From positions 1 to 64,000 of the forward strand of contig NZ_CAOJCN010000020.1 of assembly GCF_948329515.1 (NCBI RefSeq): a DNA stretch of 64,000 bases, given 5' to 3'. A program made the translations under genes and the position numbers. The stretch comes from Cohnella rhizoplanae. Lineage in GTDB: Bacteria > Bacillota > Bacilli > Paenibacillales > Paenibacillaceae. Each line of letters opens with the position of its first letter. The stretch's first letter is position 1. Under the pieces are notes generated by a model. The model had not been told where the DNA came from, did not search any database, and worked only from the letters and a program-made list of their open reading frames with translations. Positions 8,789-17,236 of this stretch are shown one piece after another.

Positions 8789-9766
8789 ATGGCTTCAACT
8801 GTGATCGGTATCGGCGATTTTACGGTCGACCTCTATCTACCCCGGCTGGATCGTTTGCCGGAATGGGGACAGGAGACAATCATCGGTGAGCCTCGGAGAA
8901 AACTGGGCGGCAATATCGGCAATATGGCGATCGCTGCCTCGGCGCTCAGAACGCCTTTTGCCGGGATGGGCTGGATCGGCAACGATAACGAAGGGCGCTT
9001 CCTTCAGGAGGAGATTCGAAGGCTGGGACTCCCGACGGAAGGCATGGCTCTTCATGAGACGGAGCGGACGAGTCAGACCTTCGCCTGCATCCGGAAGGAC
9101 GGCGAGCGTTTGTTCCTTACCTATCCCGGCGTCTTGGATCGCATGGAGCAACTGTTCCGGGAGATGTCGCTGCCTTCGGGAAACATCGTATTTCTGTCCG
9201 GCTGGTGTCTCCCGCCGCGAGTGCCTCTCGCATTGTTTGTAGATCGGGTGCAAGCCTGGAAGCGGGAAGGAAGGCTGGTTGCCGTCGACTTGATCTGGTC
9301 CGAAGAGAGCTGGGCGTCCAGAGAGCCGGTGCTCTCGGCGCTGATCGCATGCGACGCTGTGTTTTTGAATGCGGACGAGCTCAGGGCAATCACCGCGCTT
9401 CAAGACGTCGACGATGCCGCAAAGCAGCTGGAGCGGACGCTCTCGGAGGCCTCGAATTCGGATGCGGCGCCACTCCTCGTCGTCAAAAAAGGGAAAGAGG
9501 GCGCATTGGCCATCCGCGAAGCTGTACGTTCCGAAGCGAGAGCGGCCATGATGGAGGTCGAACATACGGTGGGTGCGGGAGATCTGTTCAATCTGGCGTT
9601 CTTGCACGCCTACTGGATTAAGAATCGCGCGATCGCGGAAGCTTTGTCATTCGCTTGTACATTCGCCGGCCTGAGCATACAGAAAAACGCGGACGGTTGC
9701 CCGACGGAGAACGAGGTGCTTCATTATATCGCGAAGGGAGGCGTCGGCATTGATGGAAGCCGATAA
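8789..9766 (+). CDS. PfkB-family carbohydrate kinase
   Basis: Ribokinase-fold sugar kinase of 325 residues. The N-terminal substrate region has GIGDFTVDLYLP and the GGNIGNMAIAASAL segment (PfkB signature 1 region). The C-terminal signature HTVGAGDLFNLAFLHAYW carries the anion-hole GAGD with its catalytic aspartate. LLVVKKGKEGALAI is the usual strand leading to the ATP site. ATG at 8789 is preceded by AAGGAGTG. It overlaps the ATPase gene by 17 nt. PfkB members phosphorylate fructose, ribose, nucleosides or, in FrlD, fructosamines. With a SIS deglycase-like enzyme next door, a fructosamine-6-kinase role is the most economical guess, not a demonstrated one. Confidence 0.9.
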   Translation: MASTVIGIGDFTVDLYLPRLDRLPEWGQETIIGEPRRKLGGNIGNMAIAASALRTPFAGMGWIGNDNEGRFLQEEIRRLGLPTEGMALHETERTSQTFACIRKDGERLFLTYPGVLDRMEQLFREMSLPSGNIVFLSGWCLPPRVPLALFVDRVQAWKREGRLVAVDLIWSEESWASREPVLSALIACDAVFLNADELRAITALQDVDDAAKQLERTLSEASNSDAAPLLVVKKGKEGALAIREAVRSEARAAMMEVEHTVGAGDLFNLAFLHAYWIKNRAIAEALSFACTFAGLSIQKNADGCPTENEVLHYIAKGGVGIDGSR

Positions 9767-10589
9767 GCGAACAGCAGGCATCGCCTCATCCGATCGAGCC
9801 GTCAAAATATCGCTTCAGCATATTCAAATGGTGTACGAGACGCGAAATCGGCAGATGGTTGCACTTCACGATATCAACCTGCACATCAAGGAAGGCGAAT
9901 TCGTCGTGTTTATCGGTCCGTCGGGCTGCGGCAAATCCACGCTGCTGCGAGTCATTGCCGGGCTGCTAAAGCCTACCGCCGGCACCATGTTAATCGGCGG
10001 TAGGCCGACTGCGAAGCCGGGAGCGGATCGGGCGGTCGTTTTTCAGGATGATTCGGTATTTCCGTGGTTGAATGTCGAGCAGAACATCGAATACGGTCTT
10101 AAATTAAAAGGCATAGCCCGCGTTGAAAGGGAAGAGGCCGTAGACCGCTGTCTGCGGATGGTTGGTCTGACTCGGCACGGCATTCGCAAGATGCTGCCCA
10201 AGGAATTGTCGGGCGGCATGCGAAAGCGGGTGGATATGGCGCGTGCTGTCGCAAACAATCCGGACGTACTGCTGATGGATGAGCCGTTCGGAATGCTGGA
10301 TGCCATGACCAAACAAAAGCTGCAGGTCGAGACCGTACAAATTTGGGAGGAGACGGGCAAAACCGTATGCTTCGTCACCCATGATCTAGAAGAAGCGCTG
10401 TTTCTGGCGGACCGCATTATTATACTCGGCGCAGATCCCGGCCACATTCATTTAGAAATCGATCCCTCCTTTTCGCGTCCGCGGCGTATCGGTTTGAAGA
10501 TGACCGCAGAATTCCAGGAGAAACGGGGACAACTTCAGGATATTCTGAACGCGCTGTCCGGAAAAGGGGGCGAGGAGCTTGATCACTGA
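9750..10589 (+). CDS. ABC transporter ATP-binding protein, NitT/TauT type
   Basis: Energy-coupling ATPase of an importer. Walker A is GPSGCGKST, the signature is LSGGMRKRVDMARA, Walker B is VLLMDEPFGMLDA, and the switch histidine lies in CFVTHDLEEAL. The pattern (FQDDSVFPWLNVEQNIEYGL) is that of the nitrate/sulfonate/taurine/pyrimidine-precursor family. The start is TTG 9750 (8 nt after GGGAGG) or ATG 9753. The gene overlaps the kinase upstream and the permease downstream. At 279 residues it is of normal length. It should work with the permease and lipoprotein that follow. That an importer of this class, usually for small charged or heterocyclic compounds, serves a sugar-enzyme operon is noteworthy. 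Confidence 0.93.
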   Translation: MMEADKRTAGIASSDRAVKISLQHIQMVYETRNRQMVALHDINLHIKEGEFVVFIGPSGCGKSTLLRVIAGLLKPTAGTMLIGGRPTAKPGADRAVVFQDDSVFPWLNVEQNIEYGLKLKGIARVEREEAVDRCLRMVGLTRHGIRKMLPKELSGGMRKRVDMARAVANNPDVLLMDEPFGMLDAMTKQKLQVETVQIWEETGKTVCFVTHDLEEALFLADRIIILGADPGHIHLEIDPSFSRPRRIGLKMTAEFQEKRGQLQDILNALSGKGGEELDH

Positions 10590-11406
10590 GTCGACGATAA
10601 GAGGCGGTACTAAGCCGCCATCATTAATCAGAAAATTCAAAACATACAAAGCCTGGGTCAAAAGCATTCCTCTGCTCCTTATACTAGTAATCTGGTATAT
10701 CGTAACCCAGCTGGAGCTGGTCAGACCGTTATTCCTGCCGAGCCCCGAAGCGGTTTTACGCTCCTACGTCTCCTTGGGACCTTCGCTTCCTGAAGCGACC
10801 TGGACAAGTCTCTCCATGATTTTTACAGGATTTTTGATCGGCTCTGCTATCGGCATTGCACTCAGCATCTTAATGGCTTACAGCAAAGGCTTTCTGTACG
10901 CATTCGGCACGATATTCGACCTGCTTCGCCCGGTGCCGGTGTTCGCGTTAATCCCCATGTTTGTATTATGGTTCGGAATCGGCGCCGCGCCTCAAATCGG
11001 ATTGATCGCGCTTGGGTGCTCGATGATCATGGGGGTGACGACTTCGGAAGCGGTCAGGAACATTCCGAGCATTTATATTCAGGCAGCCTACACGCTGGGC
11101 GCGGATCGCAAAGCCGTATTCCGCACGATCGTTATGCCCAATATCGTACCTCACCTGGTAGGCGCGATACGCCTGGCGGCCGCCTCTTCCTTCGGACTAG
11201 ACGTAGCGGCGGAATTTATGGGCTCGCAGACCGGTCTCGGCTACCTAATGATCGTGCAGCAGCAATATTTGAATACGAGCGGTATTTTCGCCATCGTCAT
11301 ATTGTACAGCGTTCTGGCTTTGATCGTGGATCGGTTGATCGCGGTTCTGGAATCGCGCCTTACGGCGTGGACCGACCGAAATCATAAAAACAGTGCATTG
11401 CACTAA
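10579..11406 (+). CDS. ABC transporter permease, NitT/TauT type
   Basis: Membrane component, 275 residues, with about six hydrophobic spans: one near residue 25-45 (PLLLILVIWYIVTQ), and others through SMIFTGFLIGSAIGIALSI, FALIPMFVLWFGIG, and near the C-terminus GIFAIVILYSVLALIVDRL. The cytoplasmic coupling loop is the EAA-like AAYTLGADRKAVFRTIVMP. The start is TTG at 10579 behind GGGGGCGAGGAG, overlapping the ATPase. It belongs to the same family as SsuC/TauC. Only one permease gene is present, so a homodimer is expected. Confidence 0.92.
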   Translation: MITESTIRGGTKPPSLIRKFKTYKAWVKSIPLLLILVIWYIVTQLELVRPLFLPSPEAVLRSYVSLGPSLPEATWTSLSMIFTGFLIGSAIGIALSILMAYSKGFLYAFGTIFDLLRPVPVFALIPMFVLWFGIGAAPQIGLIALGCSMIMGVTTSEAVRNIPSIYIQAAYTLGADRKAVFRTIVMPNIVPHLVGAIRLAAASSFGLDVAAEFMGSQTGLGYLMIVQQQYLNTSGIFAIVILYSVLALIVDRLIAVLESRLTAWTDRNHKNSALH

Positions 11407-11423
11407 GAAAAGGAGAGGGAGAT

Positions 11424-12626
11424 ATGGTAAAAAGATGGGGTATCATTCTGCTTTTCGTAATGTTGCTTGCATTAACGGCTACTGCCTGCGGCGGGGGGAC
11501 GAAAGGCGACTCCAACGCATCCGCCGGAGCGAGTTCGGCAGCGACGGGCACTTCAGAGGCAGGCGCGACGGTCTCCGCTGAACCTGGAGAAGTCCGGAAG
11601 GTCAGGATGGCCGTACTGCCGTACTTCGACTATACCTTGTTCGTAGCCGCGCATAAGCTGGGGGTGGACCTGGAGCAAGGGATCGATCTGGAGCTCGTTC
11701 CTTTTGCGGGCGAGAGCCAGGCGGTGCAAGCCCTGCTGAACGGATCGATTGATGCCGTGCAGGGCGCGATGGGCTCCTTCGTACCGCTGCTTCCGAACGC
11801 CGACGATCTTCGGATCGTGCTGAACAATAACCAGTTCAAAGGCTTCGTGTATATCGGAAGAGAAGGAAAACTGAAAAGCTTCAAGCAGCTTATGGAGGAA
11901 AAAGGGAACGATTTTGCCGCTGCCCAAAAAGCGACGATGGAGCAGTTAAAAGGAAAAACGTTCATGATGGTCGAATCGTCCTTCAGCAGCATGCTGAGCT
12001 CTGCGTTGAAAAATGTGGGAATGACGTATGGTGACGTAAAGGTGATGAACTTCCAAAATGACGCGCAAGCGGCCACGGCTTTTCTGAGAGGCGAGGGGGA
12101 TCTGTACACCGGCAGCTTGCCGCAGCAGATGAAAATTCTTAAGGAACCGGGATATATTTCGGTCGCAGGCAACGAAGCGTTGGGTGCAGCTGGACTTTGG
12201 TTTAGCAATTCGGCCGTGACGGCGAAGTATTTGAAGGAGCATGAGGACGTGGTGGAGAAGCTTACCGCTATCCATTACCGAATGACGCGGTACTTGAAGG
12301 AAAAGCCGGATCAAACGCTGCAGCCCATGATCGACTACGTCAAAACGAACGCCTCGTCCGATCTCACGATGGAAGATGCCAAGCAGATGATTGCGGACTT
12401 CGTCGTGTTCAATACGCTGGAAGAAGCGAAGGAAGGCGTCTACGCGGCTGATTCGCCGTTGTATTGGAAGAAGGCCGGAGATCTGTTTGTTGAGCAGAAT
12501 GTCTCACTAGGCAAAATTCCGAAAAATTCGGTCCAAATCGATGAAGTCGTGCAGCAAGAAAACATCTTTAATCGTTTGCAGGCCAATCAGGCCCTGATGA
12601 AGTGGATCGAATCGCCGATTAAATGA
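11424..12626 (+). CDS. ABC transporter substrate-binding lipoprotein, NMT1/SsuA type
   Basis: Extracellular binding protein anchored as a lipoprotein: basic start MVKRWG, hydrophobic core, lipobox LTATAC with cysteine near residue 22, then a Gly/Ser/Ala linker to about residue 50. The mature part begins VRKVRMAVLPYFDYTLFVAAHKLGVDLE, the usual fold entry for NitT/TauT binding proteins, followed by LVPFAGESQAVQALLNGSIDAVQGAMGSF. RBS GGAGAGGGAG precedes the ATG. At 400 residues it is slightly longer than SsuA types. The ligand is unknown; in this operon it should be the compound processed by the HyuAB, SIS and PfkB enzymes. Confidence 0.9.
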   Translation: MVKRWGIILLFVMLLALTATACGGGTKGDSNASAGASSAATGTSEAGATVSAEPGEVRKVRMAVLPYFDYTLFVAAHKLGVDLEQGIDLELVPFAGESQAVQALLNGSIDAVQGAMGSFVPLLPNADDLRIVLNNNQFKGFVYIGREGKLKSFKQLMEEKGNDFAAAQKATMEQLKGKTFMMVESSFSSMLSSALKNVGMTYGDVKVMNFQNDAQAATAFLRGEGDLYTGSLPQQMKILKEPGYISVAGNEALGAAGLWFSNSAVTAKYLKEHEDVVEKLTAIHYRMTRYLKEKPDQTLQPMIDYVKTNASSDLTMEDAKQMIADFVVFNTLEEAKEGVYAADSPLYWKKAGDLFVEQNVSLGKIPKNSVQIDEVVQQENIFNRLQANQALMKWIESPIK

Positions 12627-12639
12627 GAAGGAGCCTGAT

Positions 12640-13653
12640 ATGAACGTTTATCAATTGAAAAACGCAAGCGGCATGTCGTTAAAGTTTCTCGATTACGGCG
12701 GCGCAGTCACCGAGCTATTGGCACCCGATCGTCATGGCCTGCTTGGCAACGTTGTGCTTGGCTTCAGCGATCCGCAAGAATACTTGAAGCCGCAGCCCTA
12801 CTTTGGCGCCATCGTGGGCCGATACAGCGGACGTATTAGCAATGCCAGATTCGAGCTTGACGGCTTTGTTCACGAGCTGTCCGCCAACAACGGAAAAAAC
12901 AGTTTGGCCGGCGGTTATAAGGGCTTCGACAAAGTCTTTTGGTCCGTTGAAGCGTCTGGTTCCAGCGCTCGGCTCCAATATACCAGCGCGGATGGCGAGG
13001 AAGGTTTTCCAGGAACACTTCGCACGACTGTTACCTATACATTGACGGACAACAATGAATTTCGCATCGATTACGAGGCGACTACGGACAAGGCTACCGT
13101 GCTGAACCTGACCAATCATTCTTACTTCAACCTGGCAGGCGAGGGGAACGGCAGCGTCGAAGGCCATCTGCTGACGATTCAATCCAATCGCGTGCTTGAA
13201 GTGGACGCCGAGCTTATCCCGACGGGGAAGATATTGTCGGTAGAGGGTACGCCGCTCGACTTCAGGAAGGCGACGACAATTGGCGCCAGAATCCGCTCGT
13301 CTCATCCGTTGATCCGGAATGCCAAAGGCTACGATCATAGCTATGTATTAAGCGGAGGGACAGAGCCTGTACTCGCGGCTCGCGCCTATGAGCCAACTTC
13401 CGGCCGAGCGATGGAAGTATGGACGACAGAACCCAGCATGGCATTTTATACGGGCAACTTTCTGGACTCGAGCCTGCTGGGGGCTTCGGGAAGACAGTAC
13501 AGGCAAGGCGACGCGTTCACGCTGGAACCGAGGCGGCTGCCCGATTCGCCTAATCAGCCGGCTTTTCCCTCGACGGTTCTGAGACCCGGCGAAGTTTTTA
13601 ACGCAACTACTGTTTATCGCTTCCATACAGATGCAGGTTCATCTCGCGAATAA
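12640..13653 (+). CDS. galM: Aldose 1-epimerase
   Basis: Mutarotase interconverting alpha and beta anomers of aldoses. Family signatures are all present: FGAIVGRYSGRIS (substrate arginine region), SLAGGYKGFDKVFW, the catalytic histidine in LNLTNHSYFNLAGEG, GYDHSYVL, and the C-terminal glutamate region FTLEPRRLPDSPNQPAFPS. The length of 337 is typical. It begins 13 nt after the lipoprotein stop behind AGAAGGAG and is the last gene before a strong terminator, so it belongs to the operon. Its presence implies that the pathway liberates or handles a reducing sugar with a free anomeric centre, which fits a glycosylated substrate and is hard to explain for a simple hydantoin or 5-oxoproline pathway. 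Confidence 0.93.
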   Translation: MNVYQLKNASGMSLKFLDYGGAVTELLAPDRHGLLGNVVLGFSDPQEYLKPQPYFGAIVGRYSGRISNARFELDGFVHELSANNGKNSLAGGYKGFDKVFWSVEASGSSARLQYTSADGEEGFPGTLRTTVTYTLTDNNEFRIDYEATTDKATVLNLTNHSYFNLAGEGNGSVEGHLLTIQSNRVLEVDAELIPTGKILSVEGTPLDFRKATTIGARIRSSHPLIRNAKGYDHSYVLSGGTEPVLAARAYEPTSGRAMEVWTTEPSMAFYTGNFLDSSLLGASGRQYRQGDAFTLEPRRLPDSPNQPAFPSTVLRPGEVFNATTVYRFHTDAGSSRE

Positions 13654-13743
13654 GCATGTTTTGCACGGCTGTTTGCATGGGGACCTAAGCGGACAAGGAG
13701 CAGGGGCTGACCCCAAAATATCGTCGAATCAATTATCTGATAG

Positions 13744-13770
13744 ACTGTCGACAAAAAGTCGGCAGTTTTT
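13744..13770 (+). terminator. Intrinsic terminator of the catabolic operon
   Basis: ACTGTCGAC, loop AAAAA, GTCGGCAGT: 9 bp with one G-T pair, then a T-run ending at 13770. Confidence 0.85.
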
Positions 13771-13780
13771 GCTGTTTGGC

Positions 13781-14090
13781 GTGCCCAGCGAAGTACGCAT
13801 CTTCTAGCCGGTTAAAGTCCGGTCGCGGGAGGGGACAAGCCCCCGCGTAACTGGGATGTTGCGGATGGCGAAATCTGTGCCTAGAAGGGCATCGACGAAA
13901 GTAACCGTCAGAGACAGTGCGAGCAACAGGCCAGGCCGTAACATGAAGTGAATCCTACCGCGTCGTCAAAAAGGCCTCATCGAGAGGGAAATGAGCCTCG
14001 CCGAGGCAAATATGGACGAAGGTCATGGAATCTGTTAGGAACTTGGAGCGACAGCTGAGGCACACTGCGAGTTGCGGCTGCCGCCATCGC
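13781..14090 (+). mobile_element. Group II intron 5' remnant (no reverse transcriptase)
   Basis: From GTGCCCAGCG at 13781 the sequence has the look of a bacterial group II intron domain I: TCTAGCCGGTTAAAGTCCGG, a GGGAGGGGACAAGCCCCCG stem, GAAGGGCATCGACGAAAGTAA, GTGAATCCTACCGCGTCGTC and a GGAATCTGTTAGGAACTTGG segment. It begins 10 nt after the T-run of an intrinsic terminator, a favoured insertion context of several bacterial group II introns. No intron-encoded protein and no domain V hairpin follow; at about 14090 the match ends and a truncated gene begins. The right boundary is approximate. Family subclass not determined. Confidence 0.6.
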
Positions 14091-14192
14091 CCCCATTGCT
14101 CCAGAGTTAATTAGTGCTTGAACGGCTGCAGCAGCTGAACCCGTTGAAGCAACAAGATATGCAGAAGTAAATACTGAATCCGTATATGTTTT

Positions 14193-15161
14193 ACCTATCC
14201 GACTGGCACCGAAGTGACGGTGACCGCAACCGCGGATACCGAATACGTCTTCACTGGCTGGAGTGGCGACCTGAGCGGCTTAACCAACCCAGCTACGATT
14301 ACCATGAATGCCGACAAGCTCATCAAGGCTAATTTCGGAAAGAAAACGGACAAGTATACCCTAACCACCATAGCAGAGCATGGCGTCATTACGCTTGTCA
14401 CCGAGCAGGAAACGTATAGTCCGGGGACGCAAGTCAGCTTGACCGTTACACCGCATGAGAATTATGTCTTTATGGGATGGAGCGGCGATTACGTTAGCAC
14501 GTCCAACCCTTTGACCTTCATTATGGACGGTAACAAAACAATAACCGCTAAATTTGCCTTTGTACTGAAACCGGGACAGTATGAGAATGCAAATGTCGGC
14601 GGCGCAGTCGCCGGCACGACGGTTCATGAAGGAGCCTCCATGAAAGTGACGGGCTCAGGAACGAACGTCTGGGGCATGAGCGACATGTTCAGATATGTTT
14701 ACCAGAACGTCAAGGCCGATAATGCCGCGATCGTAGCCAGAGTCGACGGAATGTCTTATTGGGGCAGCGCACCGCATGCAGATATAAAGGTCGGCCTCAT
14801 GGTCCGTCAGACCGAAGCGGCAAATAGCGACCAACAGGGCATATTCGTGAGTGGAAGAGGGGAGCTTGTAAGCATCAAGCGCGACTTTTACGGAGCATGG
14901 TCGCAGATCATTCCACAAGATGCACCTCCTGTTAAGGTTACAGCGCCTATCTGGTTAAAAGTTGAGAAGACGGGGAATGTCGTGAAGACATTCTCGACCA
15001 TCGACGGCGCCGAGTGGATTGAACGAAGCACGCACACCATGGCGTTTACGAGTCCGTATACAATGGGACTGGTTGTATCTGCAGGCGTGGACGGTCAGTT
15101 CGTTGAGGGAACCTTCAGTAACATTATGTGGCCAGTTCTGCCATCGCCTACTAATCAATAG
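14193..15161 (+). pseudogene. Truncated secreted protein: two InlB-type bacterial repeats plus lectin-like C-terminal domain
   Basis: The open frame begins abruptly inside a domain (TYPTGTEVTVTATADTEYVF at 14193 onward) with no start codon, RBS or signal peptide. It contains two divergent InlB B-like repeats ending in GWSGDLSGLTNPATITMNADK and GWSGDYVSTSNPLTFIMDGNK, followed by about 190 residues (GSGTNVWGMSDMF, IVARVDGMSYWGSAPHADIK, VGLMVRQTEA, WLKVEKTGNVVKTFSTIDG) typical of DUF1349/concanavalin-like modules at the end of secreted carbohydrate-active enzymes. The 5' part, including any catalytic domain, is missing and is replaced by the group II intron remnant. A GTG at 14214 could start translation, but a functional secreted product is unlikely. 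Confidence 0.75.
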
Positions 15162-15178
15162 AAATAACCACCAGAGGA

Positions 15179-15210
15179 GATCCGTGATTCCATCACGGGT
15201 CTTCTTTCTT
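15179..15210 (+). terminator. Intrinsic terminator after the truncated repeat protein
   Basis: GATCCGTGAT and ATCACGGGTC pair over 10 bp (15179-15201, one wobble), followed by TTCTTTCTTTT. Confidence 0.8.
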
Positions 15211-15554
15211 TTGCCAAAATGAGAATTAGACCTCTCTATTAACAATGTTGAACATAGACCAGCCTTGTTCCATTGGATTTGCGGTCAAACTCTCCTGATT
15301 ATTGCACTCGCCCATAGAAGAAATATCTGATGACTCTGCGTATCTGGTGGAATTTTAAACATTCTACTATTGTAGGAGGGGATAGCATGCAGGGAGTTTT
15401 GCTTCCGAGTCATCCACTTCATCACACAGAAGATTCAATACAAAGAATCACTAGATGACAGTCGGACGCGGCAGATCTCCAATAGCATCGTTATATTTAT
15501 TTGCCTGGCTGCAAATTTGGACGGTCGCCGAGCGTTCAATAAGGGAGTAAAAAC
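15211..15554. other. Intergenic stretch, one short possible ORF
   Basis: Moderately AT-rich sequence with no long open frame. The only coding candidate is the 23-codon frame at 15387-15458. No RNA gene is recognised. Confidence 0.5.
15387..15458 (+). CDS. Possible 23-residue peptide with strong RBS
   Basis: ATG at 15387 is preceded by GTAGGAGGGGATAGC, an excellent ribosome binding site, and encodes MQGVLLPSHPLHHTEDSIQ followed by RITR and stop. No hydrophobic segment and no recognised family. It may be a genuine small protein or the intact start of a gene truncated when this region was rearranged. Confidence 0.3.
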   Translation: MQGVLLPSHPLHHTEDSIQRITR

Positions 15555-16403
15555 ATGATGGAAAAAATCACGATAACCGGCATGGAGACCAAGCAGCACA
15601 TTCAAGAGGCACTAACCTCGATCTTTCCAACTGTGAAGTTTTCTCTGATATCCAGTAAAGACTCCGTATTGGTCTCGTGGACGGATGGCCCTCTCACTTC
15701 TATTGTAGAAAAGATGCTTATTCGATTCGCACCATTTACGTCTAACCTGGATAACGAGGAGCATTGCGAAGCAACAGGATATGAGTGGAAGGGAAAACAT
15801 TACATAGGAGCGCGGTATCTAAATACACATCGAAAATTATCGGACGCCCGACTTTCAGCTATCAAAGTTTATATGGAGAAGAATGGGTGGACAAAATATT
15901 GCAACGCCCATATTCCTTATCGGATAGAAATCGAAAAGGAGATGATCGCCACCGGGCTGCTGCTTGGCATAGAGCCAGTCGATCTTCCTGATAGGATGCA
16001 CGATGAATGTCACGATGAGAACAAACGAAAAAACGAAGAGTCGGCTACATCAGTGCCGGATGCATTAAAAAAAAGTATTGAAAGTCCATCGAGGTCAGAA
16101 CCAAGCAATGTTGTGCCACTTATTCAAAAGGAGATTGAACTCCCATTTCAGTTGACTGAGCAACTATCGGAGGTGGCTGAAATCTTATGGAACATAATTG
16201 AATTGGGAGACATCTTGGAAAAACCAATAGCGCTCAAAGAATTGGAGAAAGCTACCGAAGAAATGGTAAAGATTTGGACGGGGCTTAAACGAATTAATAA
16301 GTCGTTCCCGATTTTGCATACGTACCTGCAGCAACTATCGGAACAGATGGACAAACTTACACGATTGCATAGGGTTGGGCCGGAAACTCAAGATTTTAAA
16401 TGA
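15555..16403 (+). CDS. LPD29-like domain protein of accessory-element type
   Basis: 282-residue cytoplasmic protein. Residues about 1-75 (METKQHIQEALTSIFPTVKF, SVLVSWTDGPLTSIVEKM) resemble the LPD29 module, where the pattern FPxVKFSxxS...VSWTDGP is typical; LPD domains are named for their occurrence in large polyvalent proteins of phages and conjugative elements. A second block, YIGARYLNTHRKLSDARLSA to LLLGIEPVDLPD, probably continues the conserved region. A charged, low-complexity linker (about 150-185) leads to a helical C-terminus (ELPFQLTEQLSEVAEILWNI onward) likely to form coiled coil. RBS AAGGGAGT. It is followed by no obvious partner. Function unknown; the domain and the surrounding relics point to horizontal origin. 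Confidence 0.65.
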   Translation: MMEKITITGMETKQHIQEALTSIFPTVKFSLISSKDSVLVSWTDGPLTSIVEKMLIRFAPFTSNLDNEEHCEATGYEWKGKHYIGARYLNTHRKLSDARLSAIKVYMEKNGWTKYCNAHIPYRIEIEKEMIATGLLLGIEPVDLPDRMHDECHDENKRKNEESATSVPDALKKSIESPSRSEPSNVVPLIQKEIELPFQLTEQLSEVAEILWNIIELGDILEKPIALKELEKATEEMVKIWTGLKRINKSFPILHTYLQQLSEQMDKLTRLHRVGPETQDFK

Positions 16404-16568
16404 CCACATTGTTTAAATTGAAGATAAACAATCGTACCGCAGAAGATGCGATCGATCGTCTGCTGCGGCTTTCGATGATTCGAAACACTACCTAACCCAG
16501 CATCAAAGTTTATTTTCCACCTTGCCATTTTACAACAAGGGTAACTGGTTTATTGGATTCTCCAGTTA

Positions 16569-16934
16569 CTATCGGTTGCTCTTAGGAGACATTCTTTTCT
16601 CACAGCGCAGATCTAGAATACCATGCATTTCTGCAGGATTTCTTACATCGAGAAGCCTAACAGTCCCCTCAAGGGTAGTATGGAGCACATTCCCCTTTAG
16701 GCCAGAGATATATTGGAAAAGAACAGCAATAGGCGTAATCCCAGACCACCCGACGAAAGGCTTGTCAGGGTCAAGAGGGGCTATATTCTCCGTAGAAATA
16801 GTTTTCCAAAACGGCTCTTGTGTTTCATAACCCATCAAAATATATTCCAGATGCCTTCTATTAATCTCATGCACCAAGGCATCAAATCCGGCTGTATGAA
16901 TGCCTTTCAACACCATGTAGTTCGGTCCTCTGTA
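16569..16934 (-). pseudogene. 3' remnant of a glycoside hydrolase (MGH1/GH63-like C-terminus)
   Basis: Read on the minus strand, the frame after an in-frame TAA gives VYRGPNYMVLKGIHTAGFDA, then HEINRRHLEYILMGYETQEPFW, PFVGWSGITPIAVLFQYISGL. The RGPxxxxxxY, ETQxPFW and FVGWSGxxPIAVLxxY motifs are the closing segment of mannosylglycerate-hydrolase/trehalase-like (alpha/alpha)6 enzymes. Only about 110 residues survive, without catalytic core, start codon or RBS. A relic of a larger gene. Confidence 0.55.
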
Positions 16935-17236
16935 TACTTAGTGGATAAAGTAGGCATAGGATACGGACGTGACTTTGTTTTTCAATAGACATGAATGGTT
17001 AGAAAGCTGCATAGAATAAAGAACACGTTTATATATATGATTGCTGAAAGAGCTTCGTATAACTCATTTATAGGAAAATCTCTTAATGGGAGATTGCCCA
17101 GCTAAACGCAAGTGCTGGTAGATTAGGTCTTAGATTGCACATCATGACTAAAGATATAGGATAGAATAGTGAAGAATTCTTCGTCCAACTATGTACAATT
17201 AGTAATGAGGGTATGTAGGCATTTAGGAGGAATAGG
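16935..17236. other. AT-rich intergenic stretch without recognised features
   Basis: Apart from the RBS of the next gene (AGGAGGAA at about 17226) nothing is recognised: no long frame, no clear promoter pair and no RNA structure that I can support. Confidence 0.4.

Noticed and set aside
14050..14205. Ala-rich minus-strand open frame (TYTDSVFTSAYLVASTGSAA) at the intron/truncated-gene junction
   Set aside because: Looks protein-like, but it is short, overlaps the intron remnant, lacks a start or RBS, and matches no family I know.
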